Below, in pieces: positions 1 through 6,355 of a DNA stretch of 7,769 bases. The stretch lies in assembly GCA_002413455.1 (NCBI GenBank), contig DHXA01000251.1:17248-25016 (forward strand), read 5' to 3'. This stretch comes from Rhodanobacter sp. UBA5168 (GTDB lineage: Bacteria > Pseudomonadota > Gammaproteobacteria > Xanthomonadales > Rhodanobacteraceae). A model generated the notes under the pieces. That model saw nothing but the letters and a program-made list of their open reading frames with translations. It searched no databases and was not told the origin of the DNA. Each line of letters opens with the position of its first letter. Position 1 is the first letter of the stretch. A program made the position numbers and the translations under genes.

Positions 1-432
1 GGCCTGCGCGAGTTCCTGATCGAGCGGCTCAACCGTCCGACACCGCGACTGGCGGCGGGTACTGCCTTGCGCGGGCAGGCGACTGCCTGCATCGATATCT
101 CCGATGGCCTGCTTGCCGATCTCGGCCATGTCTGTGTTGCCAGCGGCGTGGGGGCGGAGATCGACGCCGCGTTGCTGCCGCGTTCCTCGGCGCTGATGGC
201 GTTGTACGACGAAGCCGGCGCGCTGCGGTTCGCGCTCAGCGGCGGCGACGATTACGAATTGTGCTTCACCGTGCCCGCGCAGCGACTGGCCGACGTGCAG
301 GCCGATCTGTCGCGACTCGGCTGCGGCGCGACCCGGATCGGGCGCATCGTGGAAGGTGCCGGGGTGCGCGTGCGCGGCACCGACGGCGAGTGGCTGGCAA
401 CGGATCGGGCGGGCTGGGAGCATTTCGCGTGA
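1..432 (+). CDS. thiL: Thiamine-monophosphate kinase, C-terminal part (5' end outside window)
   Basis: ThiL uses ATP to phosphorylate thiamine monophosphate to thiamine pyrophosphate, the last step of cofactor synthesis, in the cytoplasm. The reading frame is open from base 1 and the visible 143 residues are roughly the last 45 percent of a protein that is usually about 320 residues. Two family hallmarks are seen: IDISDGLLADLGHV at about residues 30-43, which opens the second (PurM/AIRS-like) domain, and SGGDDYELCFTVP at about residues 80-92, matching the SGGEDYELLF signature of ThiL. The fragment ends with the short WEHF tail typical of the family. The stop TGA (430-432) overlaps the GTG start of pgpA in a GTGA arrangement, which indicates translational coupling; thiL followed by pgpA is a common gammaproteobacterial order, often after nusB. 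The true start lies upstream of the window; the internal TTG at 67 is not a start. Confidence 0.96.
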   Translation, partial: GLREFLIERLNRPTPRLAAGTALRGQATACIDISDGLLADLGHVCVASGVGAEIDAALLPRSSALMALYDEAGALRFALSGGDDYELCFTVPAQRLADVQADLSRLGCGATRIGRIVEGAGVRVRGTDGEWLATDRAGWEHFA

Positions 433-953
433 CCGCGAAGAAGATCCTCAGTGGCGGGCAGCGCCGCGCCTTGCTGGCCACCCCGGCCGGCTGGCTCGCC
501 TGCGGCTTCGGCTCGGGGCTGGCGCCCGTCGCACAGGGCACGTTCGGTTCGCTGGCGGCGCTGCTGCCATGGCTGCTGTTGCGCGAGCTGTCGTTGCCGG
601 TCTATCTGGCGGTGCTGCTGATCGGCTTTGTCGCGGGCGTGTGGGCCTGCAACGTCGCCGGTCGCGCGCTCGGCGTGGACGATCACCGCAGCCTGGTATG
701 GGACGAATTCATCGGCCAGTGGATCGCGCTCGTTCCGTTGCTGGTTCCCGCACTGCTGCCGGCCAGTGGTTTCCAGTGGTGGATGCTGGCCGCCGGCTTC
801 GCACTGTTCCGCCTGTTCGACGTGTGGAAGCCGTGGCCGATCAGCTGGCTGGACCGGCGCGTGAAAGGTGGCATGGGCGTGATGATCGATGACGTGGTGG
901 CCGGCATCTTCGCCGCGATCGTGCTGGCGCTGGGGCTGCAACTCCTGCCCTGA
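429..953 (+). CDS. pgpA: Phosphatidylglycerophosphatase A
   Basis: PgpA is an inner-membrane lipid phosphatase that removes phosphate from phosphatidylglycerol phosphate to give phosphatidylglycerol. The predicted product is 174 residues, a normal family length. Visible family motifs are the GSGLAPVAQGTFGS segment at about residues 28-41, the acidic stretch DDHRSLVWDEFIG at 84-96 (matching the HDxxxIVWDEFVG motif of Escherichia coli PgpA), and the C-terminal DDVVAGIFAA at 154-163; the clustered aspartates and glutamate are the expected metal and phosphate site. Several hydrophobic segments (about 42-70, 95-113, 118-130, 155-172) fit a polytopic membrane protein. I chose the GTG at 429 because it overlaps the thiL stop by four bases and has GGGAG at 416-420, eight bases upstream; in-frame starts further upstream (261) would lie deep inside thiL. 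Its 3' end is nine bases from the stop of a converging gene. Confidence 0.95.
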   Translation: MTAKKILSGGQRRALLATPAGWLACGFGSGLAPVAQGTFGSLAALLPWLLLRELSLPVYLAVLLIGFVAGVWACNVAGRALGVDDHRSLVWDEFIGQWIALVPLLVPALLPASGFQWWMLAAGFALFRLFDVWKPWPISWLDRRVKGGMGVMIDDVVAGIFAAIVLALGLQLLP

Positions 954-962
954 AATGCCCTG

Positions 963-1958
963 TCAGGATTCGAGCGGGGCCGGCTCCGTCAGCAGCGGAG
1001 CGGGTGCGGAAGGCAGGCAGCGCAGCCCACGCAGAGTTGCTTCGACCGCCTGATCCAGCCCGGTGTGCGGCTCGCTATCGAGGAACGCGACCAGTTTGCG
1101 GTTGTCCAGCTGTAGCGGCTGTCGCCACAGATAGCGCATCTCGCGCAGCTCGCGGAACAGCGTGACGAACGGTGCGGCCAGCGTCGCCAGCCACCACGGG
1201 AAGGCACGTAGCGGCAGTTCCGGATGGCCGGCGGCGTGCCTTGCCGCGTCGGCCATGGCGTTGCCGTCGACCCAGTGACCACCGAAGTGGAAGCGTTCGA
1301 ATAGCGCCAGTTCGTTCTCGCGTTCCAGCAGGCGCGCCACGGTTTCGCCGACGTCGGGCAGGTAGGCCCAGGAGTGACGCAGATCGGGATCGCCTGGGTA
1401 AGTGATCGAGCGCGCCGGCTGTCCCGGCTTCACCATCGCTGCGAACCAGTTGTTGCCGGCGTGCGGGCCGAAGAAGTCGCCGCAGCGCAGGATGAGCGAG
1501 CGCACGCCTTCGGCAGCGGCCGCTTCCAGGCGCCGCTCCATCTGCACACGGATCGCCCCCTTGCGTGTCAACGGCCGTTGCGGCGAGGTCTCACGCAGCA
1601 GCGGAAAGACGTCCGGTCCGTAGTTGTAGACCGTGCCTGGCAGCACGATGCGCGCGCCGTTGGCGCGCGCGGCGGCGATGGTGTGGTCGATCATCGGCAG
1701 CACCAGCTTGTGCCAGTCGCGATAGCCCGGCGGGTTCACTGCGTGGACGATCACCGCCACACCCTCCGCCGCGCTTGCCACATCGGCGGCGTTCATGGCA
1801 TCGCCCGTGCGCCATTCGATGTCCGCCGACAGCCCGGGCCGCGCCGCATCACGCACCAGCGCGCGCACCTGCCAGCCGCGGCGCCGCAGCGCCGCCGCAA
1901 CCTCGCCGCCGGCACCGCCGGTGGCGCCCAGTACCAGAACCTCGCGTGATGTGTTCAT
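963..1958 (-). CDS. NAD(P)-binding SDR-superfamily (epimerase/dehydratase-like) protein, atypical active site
   Basis: The 331-residue product is an extended or atypical short-chain dehydrogenase/reductase. The N-terminal Rossmann motif GATGGAGG (residues 11-18, GxxGxxG spacing) after a hydrophobic strand binds the dinucleotide; R36 after strand 2 (RALVRD) suggests NADP preference. TGDAMNAADV (51-60) is the usual acidic turn after strand 3, and PGTVYNYGP (107-115) corresponds to the SSxxVYG strand of extended SDRs. The catalytic YxxxK that should follow is not seen: the aligned segment reads K133-G-A-I-R137, followed by the MERRL helix. It may therefore be a non-classical reductase or a binding/regulatory protein. 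The substrate is unknown. The start ATG (1956-1958) has AGGAG (complement of 1965-1969) six bases upstream. It is divergent from the LysR gene, the usual arrangement for a LysR-controlled target, and converges on pgpA. Confidence 0.85.
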   Translation of the reverse strand: MNTSREVLVLGATGGAGGEVAAALRRRGWQVRALVRDAARPGLSADIEWRTGDAMNAADVASAAEGVAVIVHAVNPPGYRDWHKLVLPMIDHTIAAARANGARIVLPGTVYNYGPDVFPLLRETSPQRPLTRKGAIRVQMERRLEAAAAEGVRSLILRCGDFFGPHAGNNWFAAMVKPGQPARSITYPGDPDLRHSWAYLPDVGETVARLLERENELALFERFHFGGHWVDGNAMADAARHAAGHPELPLRAFPWWLATLAAPFVTLFRELREMRYLWRQPLQLDNRKLVAFLDSEPHTGLDQAVEATLRGLRCLPSAPAPLLTEPAPLES

Positions 1959-2013
1959 GACGTTCTCCTGCTGTAGATGGGCTCAGCATGGGCGCGGACG
2001 GCATGAAAGAAAA

Positions 2014-2028
2014 TTCGTCATGGACGAA
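2014..2028. promoter_or_regulatory. Probable LysR operator: 15-bp perfect palindrome in the divergent intergenic region
   Basis: TTCGTC-ATG-GACGAA is a perfect inverted repeat with 6-bp arms and a 3-bp centre. It contains T2015-N11-A2027, the spacing of the LysR-family binding box. It lies 20 bases before the LysR start and 55 bases before the SDR start, so one site could serve both divergent genes. TATACA at 2036-2041 may be a -10 element for the LysR gene; the -35 region would fall on the palindrome, which would fit autorepression. No good -35 or -10 was recognised for the SDR direction. Binding by the neighbouring LysR protein is inferred from position and symmetry only. Confidence 0.5.
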
Positions 2029-2048
2029 CTTCTGCTATACATGAATGC

Positions 2049-2948
2049 ATGGCCATCGACGAACCCGGCTGGGAGCTCTACCGGTCCTTCCTCGCGGTGA
2101 TGCGCGAGGGCAGCCTGTCCGCGGCGGCCCGCGCGCTGGGCATGACCCAACCCAGTCTGGGTCGGCATGTCCGGCAATTGGAGACGGCACTTGGCGTAGC
2201 GTTGTTCACCCGTTCGCCGCAGGGGTTGACGCCGACCGATCTTGGCCACGAACTGGTCGCACACGCGCAGACGATGTCGGCGGCATCTGCCGCGCTGCGC
2301 CGCGCCGCCTCGGGCAGCAACCACGAGGTGCGCGGGGTGGTGCGGGTCACCTGCAGCGAGGTGATCGGCGCTGAGGTACTGCCGCCGATGCTGGCTGATT
2401 TTCGCAAGCAGCATCCGGGCATCGTGATCGAGCTTTCACTGTCCAACCAGGCCGAGGATCTGCTGCGCAAGGATGCGGATATTGCCGTACGCATGCTGCG
2501 TCCGGCCCAGGGCGCCCTGGTGGCGCGCCGGATCGGACGGATTCCGCTGGGCCTGCATGCGCATCGCCGCTACCTGAAGGCGTGCGGCCAGCCGCGTACG
2601 CTCGCTGAGCTGTCGCAGCACGCGCTCATAGGCTTCGACCGCGAGACGCCGGCCTTGCGCGCGCTGCGCAGCCAGCTGCCATTTGGTCGCGAGGATTTCT
2701 CGCTGCGCAGCGACAACGACCTGGCACAGCTGGCGGCGATCCGCGCCGGCTACGGCATCGGCGTATGCCAGTGCGCGATCGCCCGCCGCGATCGCAACCT
2801 GGTGCACCTGCTGCCGGAAGCCTTCGCGCTCGACCTGGATACCTGGCTGGTGATGCACGAGGATCTCAGAGCGAGCCGGCGCACGCGGCTGTTGTTCGAT
2901 CATTTGGCGCAATCGCTGGTCGGCTACGCCTCCGGCACGACGCGGTAG
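2049..2948 (+). CDS. LysR-family transcriptional regulator
   Basis: This 299-residue protein has the standard LysR layout and length. Residues 10-68 form the winged helix-turn-helix: LYRSFLAVMREGSLSAAARALGM, then TQPSLGRHVRQLE (recognition helix, about 33-45), then LGVALFTRSPQGLTPTDLG. A linker helix follows, and from about residue 96 (RGVVRVTCSEVIGAEVLPPML) the periplasmic-binding-like effector domain runs to about 290, with IAVRM, a DNDLAQLAAIRAGYGIGVCQ segment and a WLVMHEDLR segment typical of family members. The effector is not predictable. The divergent SDR gene is the probable target, with the 2014-2028 palindrome as likely operator. The ATG at 2049 is the only in-frame start near the domain, yet no Shine-Dalgarno is visible before it, and the possible -10 at 2036-2041 would put transcription start near 2048, so translation may be leaderless. 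The last 25 bases overlap a decayed gene on the other strand. Confidence 0.93.
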   Translation: MAIDEPGWELYRSFLAVMREGSLSAAARALGMTQPSLGRHVRQLETALGVALFTRSPQGLTPTDLGHELVAHAQTMSAASAALRRAASGSNHEVRGVVRVTCSEVIGAEVLPPMLADFRKQHPGIVIELSLSNQAEDLLRKDADIAVRMLRPAQGALVARRIGRIPLGLHAHRRYLKACGQPRTLAELSQHALIGFDRETPALRALRSQLPFGREDFSLRSDNDLAQLAAIRAGYGIGVCQCAIARRDRNLVHLLPEAFALDLDTWLVMHEDLRASRRTRLLFDHLAQSLVGYASGTTR

Positions 2949-3060
2949 CGCCCGTCCGTCCGTCAGGTGCCAGCGCCTCGTTGACTTTCGCCAGCGGGAA
3001 CATGCAGTCGCCGGGAGTCATCACTCGCTCGTCCGCCGAGTGCTCGTTGAGACGGGCAAC
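2924..3060 (-). pseudogene. Possible decayed C-terminus of a zinc-type alcohol dehydrogenase/quinone oxidoreductase
   Basis: Read on the minus strand from 3060, one frame gives ARLNEHSADERVMTPGDCM and then FPLAKVNEALA (3000-2968), which resembles the end of medium-chain zinc dehydrogenases (xxGxVTPxxxxFPLxxVNEALxxL). That frame then loses the family pattern, while another frame resumes with DGRYRVVPEA and a TAG stop (2926-2924), resembling the RYRVVL ending of the same family. Between the two lies a tandem tetranucleotide, three copies of CGTC on the plus strand (2953-2964), a plausible slippage site that would explain the frame loss. No Rossmann domain or active-site part is visible further upstream, so at most a remnant of about 45 residues persists. 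The stop region overlaps the 3' end of the LysR gene. The similarity is judged by eye over a short stretch and could be chance. Confidence 0.4.
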
Positions 3061-3211
3061 GACCTGTCCCTTTCCATTGTTGTAACTTTGGCCGGGGCAA
3101 TCACTGCGATGATGGGACGGCACATGGGCTGTGCCGCACCGCCGGTAGCGGCGATCGGCCGTGTACTCGCTGGATCGAACCCAATCTTGCATCACTCAGG
3201 GAGCTTCCCGA

Positions 3212-6022
3212 ATGAGCATTCGCCGCATCCTTGCCCTCGCCACGACGTGGCTGTTCATCGGACTGACTCCGGTCCTGGCGTCCCACGCCGAAACGCCAGG
3301 CAAACCCACCATCACGGTCGGCCATGCCCGCTTCGAATTTCTGACCCCATCGCTGGTGCGCATGGAGTACTCGCCTTCGGGAGCCTTTGTCGACGCGCCC
3401 ACGGCGGTCGTGCAGAAGCGGGACTGGCCGGCGGTCGACGTCCAGTCGACGCAGAAGGATGGCTGGCTGATCGCCAGCACCGGCGCAATGACTTTGCGTT
3501 ACCAATTGCGATCCGGTCCGTTTACCGCGACCAACCTCAAGGTCACCTGGAGCAACCCGGGCAGCAACTCACGCGACTGGCATCCCGGCGACGTGGATCC
3601 GCTGAACCTGGGCGGTCTCACCTATTCGCTGGACGACGTCAAGAAGGCCAACCTGCCCGAGGGGAAGGAACTCGAAAGTCCGGTCAACGTGGTCATTCCA
3701 GGCATCGAGGTGCCGCTCGAAAAGGCCAAGCCCGGCCTGTTGAGCCGCAGCGGCTACGCGTTCATCGACGACAGCCGCACGCCGCTGTGGAACGTGCAGA
3801 AACAGTGGATCGAGCCGCGTCAGGAGCAGAACGGTCAGGACTGGTATCTCTTCACGTACAACCACGACTACCAGAAGGTGTTCGACGAATACGCGCAGCT
3901 GTGCGGGCCGATCCCGATGATTCCTCGCTACACGCTCGGCCCGTGGATCACGGATTTCAATTTCGAATACTTCCCGGACAGCGCGGCGTCCAACCGGCCG
4001 GACTTCAAACGGTACAACCAGCAGCACCTGGTGGATGAGGTTTCCCGGCTGCGCCGGAGCCACATTCCTTTCGATGTGCTGGTGCTCGATTTCGCCTGGC
4101 ACAACTACGGCTGGGAGGGCGGCTACGACTGGAGCCCGCTCATACCGCATCCGGATCAGCTCCTGAACTGGCTGCATGGACAGGGCGTCAAGGTGAGCCT
4201 CAACGATCATCCGGGCTATGCCAACACCGACGAAAGCATCCTCTCGTTCAAAGACAGCCACGCACCGGAAGTGCTGAAGGATCTGGGGCGATCCCTGCCG
4301 GCCAAGCCTTCGTTCGACATGGATATCTCGAAGCAGTGGAAGTTTTCCACCGATCCGCACGATCAGGGTCTCGGTCAGCACTGGTTCGCGGCGGGTCACG
4401 ACGATAGCCGCTGGAAGCCGATCCGCATCGGCCTGCCCTGGCAGGCGCAGGGCTACGAGACCTATCGGGGCGTCGCATGGTATCGGACATCGGTTCGCTT
4501 GCCGGCAAAACTGCCCGCGGCCTTGTATGTGTACCTGGGCGAGGTCGGCAAGACCTATCGGATCTTCGTCAACGGCAGGGAAGTACCGCACAGCCGGATC
4601 CAGTGGCCGCAACGGTTGACCACGACCGACATTGCGCCGTACGTGAAAGCCGGGCAAGAGACCGAGATCGCCCTGCGCGTCGTACCTGGCAACGACGGTG
4701 GCGGCATCCTGAGCGGACCGGTGGCGATCAGGAACGTCCTGCCGCCGGAGCGGATCTATTTCGACCTGTCGAACAAGGCGCAGGCCGAGATCTTCATGCG
4801 CGACCTGCACCAGCCACTGATGCAGAAAGGCGTGGACGTCTGGTGGGTCGACGGCGGCAGCGGCGCCGTGGACATGCCAGGGCTGAACAAGCAGCTGTGG
4901 ACCAACAAGGTCTTTTACGATTACACATCGCAAGAAAGCGGCCTGCACAAGAGCGGGCAGGAGCAAGCCGACCGGCGCGGCTTCATCCTCGGCCGCTACG
5001 GCGACTGGGGCAGCGAGCGCTATCCGGCGTTCTTTACCGGCGACACCTACTCGGAGTGGCCGGTGCTCACCTACGAAGTCGCGTACACCGCCCGCGGCGG
5101 CAACGTGCTGGTGCCATACATCAGCCACGACATCGGTGGCTTCCACGGCGCGAAGATCGCCTTCGACCTGTATGCGCGCTGGATCGAGTTCGGCACCTTC
5201 AGCCCGATCCTGCGCATGCACAGCGCCCATGCCAACCCGCGCGAAGGCAATGTGCGCATGCCCTGGGTGTATGGCGAGCAAGGCATGGCGCTGATGAAGA
5301 AATACTTCACCCTGCGCACCCAGCTGATTCCCTACCTGTACACATACACCTGGCGGGCGCACAAGGAATCCATGCCGATCCTTCGGCCGCTCTACCTGCA
5401 ATATCCGGAGCTGGAGGAAGCCTACCGGCACCCCCACGAATACTTCTTCGGCGACGAGATGCTGGTCGCTCCCGTGCTCGACGAAAGCGGCAACCGGACG
5501 ATTTATCTGCCGCCGGGCCAATGGATGGATTTCTTTACCGGCAAACGCTACCAGGGCGGCAGCACGTTCACCGCCCACTATGCCGTGGACGAAACGCCGG
5601 TGTTCGTTCGCGAAGGATCGATCGTTCCCGAACAGGCGGCAAGCGACTACTCCGACGCCAAACCGCTGGACACGCTCATTCTCAACGTCTACGGATCGGG
5701 CATGGGTCATTTCGACCTGTACGAGGACGATGGTGTTTCGCTCGCCTACGCCCATGGCCAGTACGCGCTGACGCCGATCAGCTATGCCACGAGCAGCAGC
5801 GGTTCCCACCAGCTCATCATCGAGCCGACCCGCGGCTCCTATGCGGGCCAGGTGCGGGCGCGCTCCTACGAACTGCGCATCCACGCGGCGAACAGGCCGC
5901 CTTCGATATCCGTCAACGGCAGCAAGATCGATCAGTGGACATGGCATGCCAAGGAAGGAACGGCGATCGTCCCGCTGCCCAGGCAGGCCATCGTGGACCG
6001 GATCAGCGTGGCATGGCAGTGA
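3212..6022 (+). CDS. Secreted glycoside hydrolase family 31 alpha-glycosidase with inserted sugar-binding domain
   Basis: This 936-residue protein is a retaining alpha-glycosidase of family GH31 (alpha-glucosidase/alpha-xylosidase type; substrate not predictable). Residues 1-26 are a signal peptide (RR, hydrophobic core, SHA before E27), so it acts in the periplasm or outside. In order: N-terminal beta-sandwich about 30-225, ending in YNHDYQKVFDEYAQLCG (from 216); TIM barrel from about 240 with LDFAWH at 292-297; an insertion at about 374-510 resembling the galactose-binding fold of GH2 enzymes (DDSRW, YRGVAWYRTSVRLP, YRIFVNGREV, IALRVVPGND); barrel resumed at YFDLS with WWVDGGSG (nucleophile D547), FFTGDTYSEW (acid/base D611), SHDIGGF (D640) and RMHSAH (668-673); then FGDEMLVAPV (746-755), a beta-sandwich, and a DUF5110-like domain from about 818 (FDLYEDDG). 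The ATG at 3212 is chosen over an in-frame ATG at 3161 because it directly begins the signal peptide and has AGGGAG at 3198-3203. It stands alone, with no transporter or other glycosidase beside it. Confidence 0.93.
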   Translation: MSIRRILALATTWLFIGLTPVLASHAETPGKPTITVGHARFEFLTPSLVRMEYSPSGAFVDAPTAVVQKRDWPAVDVQSTQKDGWLIASTGAMTLRYQLRSGPFTATNLKVTWSNPGSNSRDWHPGDVDPLNLGGLTYSLDDVKKANLPEGKELESPVNVVIPGIEVPLEKAKPGLLSRSGYAFIDDSRTPLWNVQKQWIEPRQEQNGQDWYLFTYNHDYQKVFDEYAQLCGPIPMIPRYTLGPWITDFNFEYFPDSAASNRPDFKRYNQQHLVDEVSRLRRSHIPFDVLVLDFAWHNYGWEGGYDWSPLIPHPDQLLNWLHGQGVKVSLNDHPGYANTDESILSFKDSHAPEVLKDLGRSLPAKPSFDMDISKQWKFSTDPHDQGLGQHWFAAGHDDSRWKPIRIGLPWQAQGYETYRGVAWYRTSVRLPAKLPAALYVYLGEVGKTYRIFVNGREVPHSRIQWPQRLTTTDIAPYVKAGQETEIALRVVPGNDGGGILSGPVAIRNVLPPERIYFDLSNKAQAEIFMRDLHQPLMQKGVDVWWVDGGSGAVDMPGLNKQLWTNKVFYDYTSQESGLHKSGQEQADRRGFILGRYGDWGSERYPAFFTGDTYSEWPVLTYEVAYTARGGNVLVPYISHDIGGFHGAKIAFDLYARWIEFGTFSPILRMHSAHANPREGNVRMPWVYGEQGMALMKKYFTLRTQLIPYLYTYTWRAHKESMPILRPLYLQYPELEEAYRHPHEYFFGDEMLVAPVLDESGNRTIYLPPGQWMDFFTGKRYQGGSTFTAHYAVDETPVFVREGSIVPEQAASDYSDAKPLDTLILNVYGSGMGHFDLYEDDGVSLAYAHGQYALTPISYATSSSGSHQLIIEPTRGSYAGQVRARSYELRIHAANRPPSISVNGSKIDQWTWHAKEGTAIVPLPRQAIVDRISVAWQ

Positions 6023-6355
6023 GAGGGCTGGCAGGGAGTGGCGCTCGCCTGGCCTCGGTCTTCGTTTCATCACCGCCTTCGTGTGCTGCCGTCCGGAGAA
6101 AAATGTGGGCGAGCCGCCGCTTGATTTGTGGGAGCCTTCAGTAGCGCAGGCCGTTGCCGCAGCCACCGCCGCTGAAGTGGCGGTCGCGTCGATGGCAGCC
6201 GCTCGTTACATCCAAGCACATGGGGGACCTCTACGAGGCGGTTTTCCCGTGCGCTGTGGATCTTCGCCCGGTCTTGAGATCGTGCAGGGTAAAGTGGATG
6301 GACAGCCGCGCAAGCTGGCAGCACGATTCCCAACCCCGTTTCCCGGAGACAAACC
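6023..6355. other. Non-coding gap between the GH31 and aldo-keto reductase genes
   Basis: No reading frame here has protein-like composition with a start signal. The first half holds a palindromic, REP-like element (see 6101-6184). The second half must contain the promoter of the aldo-keto reductase gene, but I could not recognise a convincing -35/-10 pair. No stem-loop followed by a T run, as expected for an intrinsic terminator of the GH31 gene, was found directly after the stop at 6022. Confidence 0.6.
6101..6184. repeat. Degenerate REP-like palindromic element
   Basis: Two related heads occur 22 bases apart, TGTGGGCGAG (from 6104) and TTGTGGGAGCC (6126-6136), resembling the TGTGGGAGC head of REP elements common between genes of pseudomonads and xanthomonads. 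A perfect inverted repeat follows, ACCGCC (6165-6170) and GGCGGT (6179-6184) around the 8-base loop GCTGAAGT. CTTCAG after the second head is also the reverse complement of CTGAAG in that loop (6172-6177), so the parts could fold over a longer range. The copy is not regular enough to be sure; copy number elsewhere in the genome cannot be seen from here. Confidence 0.4.

Noticed and set aside
261..428. Upstream extension of pgpA to an ATG at 261
   Set aside because: It would lie inside the thiL coding region and adds an Arg-rich stretch with no PgpA similarity; GTG 429 has a good SD and the classic GTGA overlap.
983..1001. GCTCCG/CGGAGC hairpin with 7-base loop as a terminator between pgpA and the SDR gene
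   Set aside because: It lies inside the SDR coding region, has no T run, and such short GC hairpins are frequent in this base composition.
3140..3153. CGCCG-GTAG-CGGCG inverted repeat before the GH31 gene as an operator
   Set aside because: Arms are only 5 bp and GC-rich; no match to a regulator site I can defend, and no clear promoter elements nearby.
3161..3211. Upstream start of the GH31 gene at 3161
   Set aside because: It would put 17 polar residues before a good signal peptide and has no SD, while ATG 3212 has AGGGAG at proper distance.
4477..6144. 555-codon open frame in another plus-strand frame of the GH31 gene
   Set aside because: Arg-rich shadow frame without domains or a start signal, fully covered by the GH31 coding sequence.
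3569..6166. 865-codon open frame antisense to the GH31 gene
   Set aside because: The sense strand has unmistakable GH31 motifs through the whole stretch; the antisense product is Arg/Val/Ala/His-rich with no recognisable domain. Long antisense frames are common in GC-rich genes because the codon bias removes stops.
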